Under the pieces are notes generated by a model that was not told where the DNA came from, ran no database searches, and worked only from the letters and a program-made list of their open reading frames with translations. Below are positions 32,743 through 40,876 of a DNA stretch of 64,000 bases, piece by piece. Each line of letters begins with the position of its first letter. Position 1 is the first letter of the stretch. The translations under genes were made by a program, and so were the position numbers. Location: positions 1 through 64,000 of the forward strand of contig CAZGKW010000003.1 in NCBI GenBank assembly GCA_964526295.1. The letters run 5' to 3'. The DNA is from CAZGKW01 sp964526295 (lineage in GTDB: Bacteria > Planctomycetota > Phycisphaerae > FEN-1346).

Positions 32743-33777
32743 TCACGCCCGGTCGGCGTCATAGGCGAGGCCGACCGCCTCGCGCCACCGGTCCAGCGTC
32801 CGCATGTTCCCCAGCGTGTCGTCCCACCGCATGGCTGGGAACGGGGCCTCGCGGGCCCCACCCCGGATGGCCTCGCCCGCGACATCCACCTCCAGGGCGT
32901 ACAGGCCGCGGTCGACCTCGGTGACCATTTCCTCGGACTCGACCCCCTGGCGATGGAGAACCATCCGTGCCGGCTCGCCCTTGCGGCTGGCAAACCAGGG
33001 GTCCGGCACGAGGATCGAGCCTTCCGACCCGTAGATGCGGGCCTCGCTCGGCTGTCCGACGCGCAGGCCGCAAGCGAGCTGGGCGAGCACCCCGCCGGGG
33101 AACCGCAGCGACGCAACGGCCCACTCGTCGACGCCGGTCTCGCCGAAGCGAGCGAAGCCGCACACGTCCTCCGGCTCGGCGGTTTCGCCGCCGCGGGCCG
33201 ACCCGGCGACGAGCCGGGCCAACGACGCGCAGTAGCACCCGACGTCGAGGATGCCCCCGCCGCCGAGGTGCTTCGCCACGTGCCGGTCCTCGGGGCCGAA
33301 CCCGCCGTGGAAGCTGAACACGGCGTGGACGACGCGGACCTCGCCGATCGCCCCGTCGCGGAGCAGCTCCGCCAGCCGGGCCACCTGTGGATGGCATCGA
33401 TACATGAACGCTTCCATGAGGAAGGCGCCGCGGTCACGGACGGCCGCGACGACCCTCTCGGCCTCGGCGGCGTTCATCGTCAGGGGCTTCTCGCACAGGA
33501 TGGCCTTGCCCGCCTCGGCGGCGCGGATCGTCCACTCGGCGTGCCACGGGTGGGGCATCGCCACGTACACCGCCTCGACGGCTTCGTCGGCGAGGAGGGC
33601 CTCGTAAGTGGGGTGCGCGGCCGGGACGTCGAACTCGGCGGCGAAGGCGTCGGCCGTCTCCCGGCTGCGGCTGCCGACCGCGACGAGCCGGCCGGTCCGC
33701 GACTCGGCGAGCGCCCGGGCGAACGTCCGGGCGATCGCACCCGTGCTCAGGATGCCCCAGCGTACCCTCTCGGTCAT
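32743..33777 (-). CDS. Gfo/Idh/MocA-family oxidoreductase (paralogue of the fusion N-terminus)
   Basis: The protein has 344 residues. GILSTGAIARTFARAL is the Rossmann loop and AILCEKPLTMNAAEAE the EKP motif. FLMEAFMYRCHPQVARL, FSFHGGFGPEDR and GGGGILDVGCYCASLARLV are shared almost word for word with the fusion protein encoded next door, so the two are tandem duplicates and this one lacks the aldo/keto half. AAGGA precedes the ATG. It starts 42 bp after the lipoprotein gene and probably belongs to its transcript. Confidence 0.93.
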   Translation of the reverse strand: MTERVRWGILSTGAIARTFARALAESRTGRLVAVGSRSRETADAFAAEFDVPAAHPTYEALLADEAVEAVYVAMPHPWHAEWTIRAAEAGKAILCEKPLTMNAAEAERVVAAVRDRGAFLMEAFMYRCHPQVARLAELLRDGAIGEVRVVHAVFSFHGGFGPEDRHVAKHLGGGGILDVGCYCASLARLVAGSARGGETAEPEDVCGFARFGETGVDEWAVASLRFPGGVLAQLACGLRVGQPSEARIYGSEGSILVPDPWFASRKGEPARMVLHRQGVESEEMVTEVDRGLYALEVDVAGEAIRGGAREAPFPAMRWDDTLGNMRTLDRWREAVGLAYDADRA

Positions 33778-33819
33778 AGATTTATCCTTATGTATGGGTG
33801 ATGCGCGGGAGGCACGATC

Positions 33820-34512
33820 TCACCCGGCGGCCTGAGCCATCTTCTCGCGCTGAATGGGATCCAGGATGCGTTCGGTGGCCCGCTCGACGAGCCGGTCGAT
33901 GAGCGCCTCGTCGGCCAGCCGCTCGAGGAACGGGTCCTTGCGGACGGTGCTTTTCTCGACGATTTCCTCGACCTGCTCGTTGGCCAGCTCGCGGAGGCGG
34001 AGCTTCTCGGCCTCGCCCAGGCCGGCCGGCCGGAACCGATCGAGGAGGTGGTGGTACAGAACATAGCCCGCCCAGTCCCGCTGCTGCTCGAGGGAGAGAA
34101 TCGCCATGACCTCGGCCCGCGGTCCGGCGAGAGCGTCGCGCCAGCGTTCCTCGGCCGCCACGAGACGCTCCTCGGCGGCCTCAACCTCTTTCGGATCGCC
34201 CCCGGCCCGGGCATCGTGCAGGTCCTGCCGCGCGAGGCGGCGGGCCTCACCCAGCCGGCCGGCATCGAGCTTGTCGCGTCTGGCTTCGTACTCGGCCCCC
34301 TCCCGCTCAAAGTCCAGCCGCTGGAAGCCCTTGATGCGGCAGACGGCGATCATCTGGTCGAAGTCGCTGCCCTCGACCCGGCGGACCGTCCTGTCGTCGA
34401 GGTGGGGGACGGTCTTCTCGCGGAGGTCGGGTCGGCACGCCGTCAGGCCGAGCGCCGCCGCGGCAGCGGCCGCGGCGAGAACGCCCCAGGTGCGTCGGTT
34501 CGCCTGCGGCAT
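33820..34512 (-). CDS. Predicted lipoprotein, Spy/helical type
   Basis: The protein has 230 residues. The N-terminal signal ends in a lipobox LGLTAC around residue 23, so it should be lipid-anchored. The mature part is almost wholly helical and charged (EAAEERLVAAEERWRDAL, QRDWAGYVLYHHLLDRFRPA, VEEIVEKSTVRKDPFLERLAD). No family is recognised. GAGAGGG precedes ATG 34512. It is the first of two genes with the Gfo/Idh paralogue, with GAAACGCTTGCA about 75 bp upstream. Confidence 0.7.
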   Translation of the reverse strand: MPQANRRTWGVLAAAAAAAALGLTACRPDLREKTVPHLDDRTVRRVEGSDFDQMIAVCRIKGFQRLDFEREGAEYEARRDKLDAGRLGEARRLARQDLHDARAGGDPKEVEAAEERLVAAEERWRDALAGPRAEVMAILSLEQQRDWAGYVLYHHLLDRFRPAGLGEAEKLRLRELANEQVEEIVEKSTVRKDPFLERLADEALIDRLVERATERILDPIQREKMAQAAG

Positions 34513-34587
34513 CCGTCGCCCTCTCGCCCTGTTCCCCGCGGCCGAACTGCCACGGAAGACACCATGGTGGCGCCTAGCGAGCGTCGT

Positions 34588-34599
34588 TGCAAGCGTTTC
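34588..34599 (-). promoter_or_regulatory. Shared 12-base motif upstream of the lipoprotein gene
   Basis: GAAACGCTTGCA on the minus strand is identical to 32701-32690 upstream of the Gfo/Idh-AKR gene. The pattern GCAAGCGTTTC resembles half of a LacI-family operator, but it might only be a -35 region containing TTGCA. Confidence 0.35.
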
Positions 34600-34647
34600 A
34601 CGAGGCCCGGCCGCTCGCAACGGGTGCCGGAAACCGTTCGTTCCGCC

Positions 34648-35574
34648 CTACCCCTTCATCCCCGTCAGCAGGATGCCCCGGACCAGGAACCGCTGGGCGG
34701 CGAAGAACAGGACCACCAGCGGCAGGGCCGTGATCACGCTCGCCGCCATCAGCAGGTTCGCGAACGACCCGTGCATCGACTGGAACATCGACAGCCCCAG
34801 GGCCGTCGTGTACTTCTCCGGGCTCGACAGGTAGATCAGCGGCCCGAAGAACTGCTTCCACGTCGCGATGAAGCTCAGCACCGCCACCGTGATCAGGGCC
34901 GGCCGCGCCAGCGGCAGGATCAGGTGCCACAGCACCTGGAAGTCCGACGCCCCGTCGAGCCGGGCGGCGTCCTCCAAGTCGCGAGGGATGCTCATGAAGA
35001 ACTGCCGCAACAGGAAGATGGCGAACGCCCCGCCACCCAGCCACGCCGGCACGATCAGCGGCTTGAACGTGTTGACCCAGCCGATAGAGCGGAAGATCAG
35101 ATACTGCGGGATCACCAGGAGCTGGAACGGAAGCATCAGCGTCGCCAGAACGACGATGAACCAGAACCGCCGGCCGATCCACCGCAGCCGGGCGAAGGCG
35201 TACGCCACCATCGACGCCGAGATCACCTGCCCCAGCACCACCAGGCCGCACACGAAAAACGAGTTCAGGATAAACCGGGGGAACGGCAGGACGCTCATCG
35301 CCTCGGCGTAGTTGCCCCACTGAGGGTCCCGCACCAGCAGCGACGGCGGGAAGTCGTAGACGTGGTTCAGCGTCTTCAGGCTCGACGCCACCGACCAGAG
35401 GAACGGGAACAGGAACAGCAAGCTCAAGGCCAGGAGCACGACGTAGCGAAGGAGCAGGCCGAGGGGGCCCTCGCCGGCGGCCCGCGAGGGGGCCCGGCGG
35501 ACCTCCTTCCCCGCCGCACGGGCGGCCGCCTGCATCGCCGAGACCGGCACCTGCTGGCCCGCCTGCCGGGTCAT
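34648..35574 (-). CDS. ABC sugar transporter permease (MalG/UgpE type)
   Basis: The protein has 308 residues and six transmembrane helices. The conserved EAA-type loop reads EDAARLDGASDFQVLWHLILPLARPAL, the contact with the ATPase. The start overlaps the previous permease gene by four bases (ATGA), showing translational coupling. It forms a binding-protein-dependent importer with the two genes upstream. No ATPase gene is nearby, so a shared MsmK-like ATPase elsewhere is likely. Confidence 0.93.
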   Translation of the reverse strand: MTRQAGQQVPVSAMQAAARAAGKEVRRAPSRAAGEGPLGLLLRYVVLLALSLLFLFPFLWSVASSLKTLNHVYDFPPSLLVRDPQWGNYAEAMSVLPFPRFILNSFFVCGLVVLGQVISASMVAYAFARLRWIGRRFWFIVVLATLMLPFQLLVIPQYLIFRSIGWVNTFKPLIVPAWLGGGAFAIFLLRQFFMSIPRDLEDAARLDGASDFQVLWHLILPLARPALITVAVLSFIATWKQFFGPLIYLSSPEKYTTALGLSMFQSMHGSFANLLMAASVITALPLVVLFFAAQRFLVRGILLTGMKG

Positions 35575-36581
35575 GGCCCCTCCGATTCGTAGTACACCCA
35601 CCGCCGGCTCGTCCCGACGACGATCAGCGTCACGACGAGGATGACGGCAAACAGGACCCACCCCAGGGCGCAGGCGTAGCCCATCTCGTTCTCCTCGAAC
35701 GCCTTCTCGTAGATGTGGAGGACGTAGACGAGGGTGGCGTTGGCCGGGCCGCCCGGCTCCGACGGCAGCAGATACGCCTGGGCGAAGACCTGGAAGCTCC
35801 CGATGATGCCCATCACGAGGTTGAAGAAGATCGTCGGCGAGAGCTGCGGCAGCGTCACGTGGACGAACCGCCCCCACGGCCCGGCCCCGTCGATGGCCGC
35901 CGCCTCGTACAGGTGCTCCGGCACGTTCTGGAGGCCCGCCAGGAAGATCATCATCGCGCTGCCACACCCCCAGACGGCCATGAACACCAGGGCCGGCAGC
36001 GCCCAGGTCGGGCTCTCGATCCACCCGGGAACGGCGCTCATGTCGACGGCCCAGTCGCCGGGCGCGAGGTCGTTCCACAGCCGGTACAGCCGCCTGAGGC
36101 CCGTGTTGATGAGCCCGAACTCGGCGTTGTAGACCCACCGCCACATGACCATCGTCGCGACGCCGCTGACGACGGCCGGCATGAAGAAGATCGTCCGGAA
36201 CAGGGCGATGCCCGGCACCGCCTTGTTGAGGAGCATCGCCAGCCCCAGCGCCACCGCAAGCGTCAGCGCGACGCTCCCCACGGCGTACATGGCGGTGTTG
36301 ATCAGGGCCCGGTAGGACGGGTCCACCCACAGGGCCCGGGGCATGGGCTCGTCGGACGTGAAGACGTCGGCGTAGTTGCCTGCACCGACCCAGTTGGCCT
36401 CCGACAGGTCCGAGATGCCGTTCCAGTCGGTCAGGGAGATGACGGCGGCGAAGAGGAGCGGCCCGATCGTCAGCCCGAAGAAGCCCACGAACCAGGGAGC
36501 TGCCCAGAGGTACCCGCGGAGGCTGCCTCGCCACGTGGCTCCGCCGACAGGGGCCGGGCGGATCGTTCCCTGGCCGGTCAT
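35571..36581 (-). CDS. ABC sugar transporter permease (MalF/UgpA type)
   Basis: The protein has 336 residues and about six transmembrane helices. The loop EHLYEAAAIDGAGPWGRF with LPQLSPTIFF is the EAA motif. The long periplasmic insertion (VYNAEFGLINTGLRRLYRLW) is as expected for MalF-like partners. Its ATG overlaps the end of the binding-protein gene by four bases. The sugar is unspecified, but nearby glycosidases and dehydrogenases suggest an oligosaccharide. Confidence 0.93.
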   Translation of the reverse strand: MTGQGTIRPAPVGGATWRGSLRGYLWAAPWFVGFFGLTIGPLLFAAVISLTDWNGISDLSEANWVGAGNYADVFTSDEPMPRALWVDPSYRALINTAMYAVGSVALTLAVALGLAMLLNKAVPGIALFRTIFFMPAVVSGVATMVMWRWVYNAEFGLINTGLRRLYRLWNDLAPGDWAVDMSAVPGWIESPTWALPALVFMAVWGCGSAMMIFLAGLQNVPEHLYEAAAIDGAGPWGRFVHVTLPQLSPTIFFNLVMGIIGSFQVFAQAYLLPSEPGGPANATLVYVLHIYEKAFEENEMGYACALGWVLFAVILVVTLIVVGTSRRWVYYESEGP

Positions 36582-37903
36582 CGCTCGGTCCCCTCCTCCG
36601 CCTCGGGTCCGAACAGGGGACCGGCCCGGCGGGACAGGCGATCAAGGACCTGCTCCGGGCCTCGGCCCTCCTCACGGAACATCATCCCGATCTCTTCCAT
36701 CGCCGCTCGAGCCATCTTCTCCCACTGCTCGGTGATCGGCTGGAGCCGGGCGTAGTCCATCGCCTCGACGAACCGTTCGACGTGGACCTCCTTGCGCGGG
36801 CGGACCTCGACGAACAGGTCCTTCACCTCCACAAGGGCGGGCACGCTTCGCTGGACCCGGGCGATGATCTCCTGGGCCTCGCGGCTCGCGACGAAGTGGA
36901 TGAACGTCCAGGCCTCGTCCTTCCGGGGCGAGTCGGCCGCCATCACCAGCGCGTCCCACGTCACCCGCGTTCCGCGCCCGCCGGGGCCGCGCGGCACGTG
37001 CTGGACGTCCCATCGCAGGTCGGTCCGGTTCATAAAGGGCATCTCCCACGGCCCGCTCGTGAACATCGCCACCCGGCCGGTCATGAAGAGGACGTTCTGG
37101 GAGATCTGTCCGGCCTCGCCGGCCCGCGGCATGACGTGGTACTTCCACGACAGGTCCTTGATGAAGGTGAGCGCCTGGAGGGCCCGCTGGTCGGTGAACG
37201 CCCACCGGGCCTCGGACGCCAGCGCGGGGTACGTGCCCTCGGTCTCCAGGAACTCCGCCCCATGGGCGTGGATGAACGGCAGCCAGTAGAGCCACCACGG
37301 CGGCGTGTAGCCGTAATGGTCGATCCGCCCGTCGCCCTCGAAGTCACGGGTCAGGGCCCGGCAGGTGGCGAGGAAGTCGTCCACCGTCCAGTCGGGTTCC
37401 GGATACGCGACGCCCAGCTTGTCGAACAGGTCCTTATTGAAGTAGATGAGGTTGTTGCCGCCCCAGACGGGCACGCCGTAGGTCCGACCCCGCCACCGGA
37501 ACGACGAGACGGCGGTCGGCCAGTAGTCGCGGTAGAGATCGAGGGAGGCCCCCTCGCGCGAAAGGTACGGCGTCAGGTCCTCAAACTTGCCGAACTCGCA
37601 GAACGGCGGGAACGGCTCGTCCTGGAACAGGATCACGTCGGGCGGCTTGCCGCTCGCGAGGACGACGCGGACCTTGTCGGCGTACCGGCCGCCGGGCCAG
37701 TATTCGAGCTTGACGGGGAGGTCCGGGTGGCGTCGCTCGAAGGCGGCGGCGATCTGCTTCCACATGTTCCATTCTTCGTAGGCCCCCCAGAAGCAGACGC
37801 GGAGACGGTCTTCGCCGGCCCCGCCGCCGGTGAAGAAGAGGAGCCACACGGCCCCCGCGGCCAAACCGAGCCCCAGAGCGACCTTCAGAAGTGTCCGCCC
37901 CAT
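36578..37903 (-). CDS. ABC sugar transporter solute-binding protein
   Basis: The protein has 441 residues. A hydrophobic N-terminal segment (VALGLGLAAGAVWLLFF) lacks a lipobox Cys, so the protein is either signal-anchored or released. The core matches family 1 extracellular solute-binding proteins (VCFWGAYEEWNMWKQIAAAF, PPDVILFQDEPFPPF, GVPVWGGNNLIYFNKDLFDK, FTSGPWEMPFMNR). It captures the substrate for the two permeases downstream. ATG 37903 is the first Met of the hydrophobic signal; the frame extends upstream without support. Confidence 0.92.
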   Translation of the reverse strand: MGRTLLKVALGLGLAAGAVWLLFFTGGGAGEDRLRVCFWGAYEEWNMWKQIAAAFERRHPDLPVKLEYWPGGRYADKVRVVLASGKPPDVILFQDEPFPPFCEFGKFEDLTPYLSREGASLDLYRDYWPTAVSSFRWRGRTYGVPVWGGNNLIYFNKDLFDKLGVAYPEPDWTVDDFLATCRALTRDFEGDGRIDHYGYTPPWWLYWLPFIHAHGAEFLETEGTYPALASEARWAFTDQRALQALTFIKDLSWKYHVMPRAGEAGQISQNVLFMTGRVAMFTSGPWEMPFMNRTDLRWDVQHVPRGPGGRGTRVTWDALVMAADSPRKDEAWTFIHFVASREAQEIIARVQRSVPALVEVKDLFVEVRPRKEVHVERFVEAMDYARLQPITEQWEKMARAAMEEIGMMFREEGRGPEQVLDRLSRRAGPLFGPEAEEGTER

Positions 37904-37997
37904 GGATGCCGCCGCCTCCGCGCAGCCGGCGCCCCTCGCGCCCGGCCGCGCAGACTCCCGCCCGCCGGAACGTTCGCCGCACGACACAGCGGCACTC

Positions 37998-38717
37998 TCA
38001 CCGCGGGCCGAGCGTCTCCGGCTTGTAAGCGTGGTCGCGTTTCCGGTCGACCGTCACGCGGACCATCCGGTCGCCCTTCTCGATCGAGTCGACCACGTCC
38101 ATGCCCTCGGTGACGCGGCCGAAGACGGCGTGCTTGCCGTCGAGCCACGGCGTCGCGACGTGGGTGATGAAGAACTGGCTGCCGCCGGTGTTGGGGCCGG
38201 CGTTGGCCATCGAGATAACGCCGCGGGTATGCTTGAGCTTCGGGCTGAACTCGTCGGCGATCCGGTAACCGGGCCCGCCCGTGCCGTCGCCCTCCGGGCA
38301 CCCGCCCTGGATCATGAAATCGTCGATGACCCGGTGGAACGTCAGGCCGTCGTAGTAGCCCTTCTCGGCGAGGCTGATGAAGTTGGCGACGGTGTTCGGG
38401 GCCTCGTCCTCGGCCAGCTCCAGGACGACGTCGCCCTTCTCGGTATGGATGGTGACCTGTGGGAGCGGCCCCTCGCCGGGGGCCTCGGCACCGGAGTCGG
38501 GCTTCAAAGCGGCGGCCCCGGAGGCCCCCTCTTCGGGGTCGGGGGCTGCTTCGCCGGATTCGGGCGTCTGCCCACCGGACTCCGGAACGGCCCCGCCGGT
38601 CTCCCCGGGCGTAGCGCCCGAGCCGGGGGCCGACGCGGCGCCGTTACAGCCCGCCATCGCAAGGGCCAGCACAAGCGAAGAGGTCAGGGTCAAGCATGCG
38701 AGCGCCTGAAAGGCCAT
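37998..38717 (-). CDS. Lipid-anchored cyclophilin-type peptidyl-prolyl isomerase
   Basis: The protein has 239 residues. The lipobox LALAMAGC is at about residues 17-24, followed by a 55-residue Gly/Pro/Glu-rich linker and then a short bacterial cyclophilin domain. FHRVIDDFMIQGG and GSQFFIT carry catalytic Arg/Phe and Gln residues. It assists folding of exported proteins at the cell surface or periplasm. ATG 38717 follows AAGGAGAC. An upstream Met exists but lacks a ribosome site. Confidence 0.93.
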   Translation of the reverse strand: MAFQALACLTLTSSLVLALAMAGCNGAASAPGSGATPGETGGAVPESGGQTPESGEAAPDPEEGASGAAALKPDSGAEAPGEGPLPQVTIHTEKGDVVLELAEDEAPNTVANFISLAEKGYYDGLTFHRVIDDFMIQGGCPEGDGTGGPGYRIADEFSPKLKHTRGVISMANAGPNTGGSQFFITHVATPWLDGKHAVFGRVTEGMDVVDSIEKGDRMVRVTVDRKRDHAYKPETLGPR

Positions 38718-38922
38718 CGTCGTCTCCTTGTCCTTGAGGGTCGTGCGGCCGGAGTCCAAGTCAGAGTAGCCTGCGGACGGCATGAAAGCAATTGAATTGG
38801 TGATGAGGCAGGACCGGCGGCGAAGACCGATGAGGCGCCCTCAGGAGGCCAGGCCCCCGCGAGCAGGTTGCGATGCGCCCCTCGCAGGGCCGGAAAGGAC
38901 CCGGCGGCCCCGGACGTCCTTC

Positions 38923-39270
38923 TCAGATGCCGCGCTTGTCCCGGTCGCGGAGGACGGCCGCCGCCGCCTGCTTGGCCGCAAATTCGCAGGCGTCGTCGAA
39001 GTCCATGGCCCCCGTGGTGGAGGTGGCGGGCTCGCCCGTCTCGGGCCGGATGACGGCGTACCGGCCGTGGGGCTGGCGCCGGACGACGGTCACGCCCCGC
39101 TCCGTCCGGTGGCCCTCGGGCTCGACGAAGCCCGCTCCCTCGGGCGTGTAGACGTGGCCGAGCACGCGGAGCTCGCGGACCTCGGCCCCCCCGTCCTGGA
39201 GCTTGTTGAACCGGACCTCGTACCGGATGCCTTTGATGTAACCGACTTGGACTGGCGCGTCGCCGTTCAC
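38923..39270 (-). CDS. Small conserved-looking protein of unknown function
   Basis: The protein has 115 residues, with no signal peptide or membrane segment. The sequence YEVRFNKLQDGGAEVRELRV and GHVYTPEGAGFVEPEGHRT suggests a compact beta-rich fold with a helical C-terminus (DDACEFAAKQAAAAVLR). GTG 39270 has GAAGAGGAG upstream at a slightly long distance. I do not recognise the family. Confidence 0.5.
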   Translation of the reverse strand: MNGDAPVQVGYIKGIRYEVRFNKLQDGGAEVRELRVLGHVYTPEGAGFVEPEGHRTERGVTVVRRQPHGRYAVIRPETGEPATSTTGAMDFDDACEFAAKQAAAAVLRDRDKRGI

Positions 39271-39420
39271 GGCCTTCGGTCTCCTCTTCCGTCCCCTCGT
39301 CCCACGTGTCGCCCTATCCTACCGCGCCCCAGGTGACTTGACAATCCCGCCGTCTCCGGAAACCGCGAAGGGAACGGCCGGGACGAGCCGGGCGACGCCG
39401 CATCCGTTCCCGGCCCGCCC

Positions 39421-40698
39421 TCAGCCGTCGGCCAGCACCTCGGCGACGTGGTCGTCCATGGCCCGCTGGTCGGCGGCGAAGGAGTTGAGGCCCGCCAGGT
39501 TCATCAGGGCGTCGAGGCCGATGGCCCCGGATTCGAGCCGGTCGTGCCAGTTCTGGAGCGTCGGGACCTTGCCTTCGGCGGCGCTCGTCTCAATGTCCTC
39601 CGGCCGCCACGCCACCAGCAGGTCGCCGAAACCGTGGTCGTGGAAGAATCCGACAAGATCGGCGGCTTCCATAGCGTCGACTTCCACCTCTTCCAGGGCA
39701 TCAATGCAGTCGGCGAGCCCGTCCGGCACGTCCCACAGCGTGTTCAGGCCGACGGCCTCCGGGTCCACGCCGTCGGCGAACGCCGGCCGGTAGTCCTCGC
39801 CCGTCCGATCGCTCAGGTCGCCCGGGGCGAGGCCGAGCTCGAGGAACTCCCGGGCGGCGCTCGGCGGCATCGTCAGAACGTCGAGTCCCGCGAGGTCGCG
39901 GACCTGGCCGCCGTCGCGGATGCTCGCGCCGATCTGGCGCGTCTTGGTGCCGAGCGACTCGCCGACGCAGCGGACGGCGGCCTGCGAGGCGAGCGTCGCC
40001 CGTTCCCCGACGTAGGCCCCGTCGCCCAGCCGGTTGTCGGCCACGAACGCGTTCAGCCGGCCCAGGAAGACGTTGACGAACTTCGGCCGGGCGAACCCCG
40101 CGACGACGACGTTCTGCCGGGCCGAAAAGCCCAGCGTGTGGTTGACGGGGATGCCCTCGGCGGCGGCCCGGCGCGTGGCCAGCAGGCCCGCCGGCGTCAG
40201 GGGGATCTTGACGATGAACCGCTCCGGGCAGACCGCGTAGTACCGCCGGGCATAGGCCAGCGCCCCGTCCGGGTCGTGGGCCAGGTCGGTGTGCTCCTCC
40301 ACCGAGACGAAGGCATCGAACCGCTCCACCAGGCGCAGGGCGTGGTGGGCGTTCAGGACGAACGCCAGCTCCAGCCGACGCGTCCGCTCGTCCAGCTCGT
40401 AAGCGTCGAGCAGGCCGGCGGCATCGCGGACCAGGTCGTCGTACCGGCCCGTCTGGATCTCGCGGTTCAGGAGCGTGTTGTTCGTCGTCAGGGCGGTCAT
40501 CTCGCGGGTCCAGAGGTCGTCCGCGTCGCCCATGTTCCCCGTGTCGAGCCAGAGCTCGGAGCCCAGCTCCCGCAGGCGCGACCACAGGCCGTGCGAGGGG
40601 AACGTCTCGGCCAACTCGCCGAACCGGGGGCTGGACCCCCGCAGAACGAGTTGCCGGACCTCTTCCGAGAGGCCCGGCGAGCTTTCCATGCGGGTCAT
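39421..40698 (-). CDS. Transaldolase-family protein
   Basis: The protein has 425 residues. FIVKIPLTPAGLLATRRA contains the Schiff-base Lys, with ELWLDTGNMG, VNHTLGFSARQNVV and NVFLGRLNAFV supporting the TIM-barrel fold. It moves a dihydroxyacetone unit between sugar phosphates in the pentose phosphate pathway. It is longer than the common 320-residue enzyme, with extra C-terminal sequence. ATG 40698 follows GGAAGGAG, and a promoter lies just upstream, which excludes the longer frame to 40755. It diverges from the GH4 gene. Confidence 0.9.
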   Translation of the reverse strand: MTRMESSPGLSEEVRQLVLRGSSPRFGELAETFPSHGLWSRLRELGSELWLDTGNMGDADDLWTREMTALTTNNTLLNREIQTGRYDDLVRDAAGLLDAYELDERTRRLELAFVLNAHHALRLVERFDAFVSVEEHTDLAHDPDGALAYARRYYAVCPERFIVKIPLTPAGLLATRRAAAEGIPVNHTLGFSARQNVVVAGFARPKFVNVFLGRLNAFVADNRLGDGAYVGERATLASQAAVRCVGESLGTKTRQIGASIRDGGQVRDLAGLDVLTMPPSAAREFLELGLAPGDLSDRTGEDYRPAFADGVDPEAVGLNTLWDVPDGLADCIDALEEVEVDAMEAADLVGFFHDHGFGDLLVAWRPEDIETSAAEGKVPTLQNWHDRLESGAIGLDALMNLAGLNSFAADQRAMDDHVAEVLADG

Positions 40699-40729
40699 GA
40701 GGCGTCTCCTTCCGATGAGTTCTTTGCCC

Positions 40730-40759
40730 ATTGTAAGGTCCCCCGCGGGTAGCATTCAA
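40730..40759 (-). promoter_or_regulatory. Promoter candidate for the transaldolase gene
   Basis: On the minus strand TTGAAT (40759-40754) and TACAAT (40735-40730) are 18 bp apart, about 32 bp before the chosen start codon. It overlaps the alternative in-frame start at 40731, supporting the shorter protein. Confidence 0.5.
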
Positions 40760-40795
40760 CGTTCGGTGCGATTTGTCTGGCGCCGACGTTTTGCC

Positions 40796-40825
40796 TTGCC
40801 GCAGCGGCCCGCCCTGCCGTATACG
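40796..40825 (+). promoter_or_regulatory. Weak promoter candidate for the GH4 gene
   Basis: TTGCCG and TATACG are spaced 18 bp, about 52 bp before the GH4 start. Both boxes are poor. Confidence 0.25.
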
Positions 40826-40876
40826 GGGCCCAGACGCACCGGTGACGGAGCATGGCCAGCCGAAGGAGCGGCAGCG

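Noticed and set aside
32607..33437. Extended N-terminus of the Gfo/Idh-AKR fusion
   Set aside because: The extension is a wrong-frame reading of the same-strand neighbouring oxidoreductase gene, and a ribosome site marks ATG 32606.
40475..40876. Longer N-terminus for the GH4 protein
   Set aside because: It is antisense to the transaldolase gene and its promoter. GAAGGAG marks ATG 40877.
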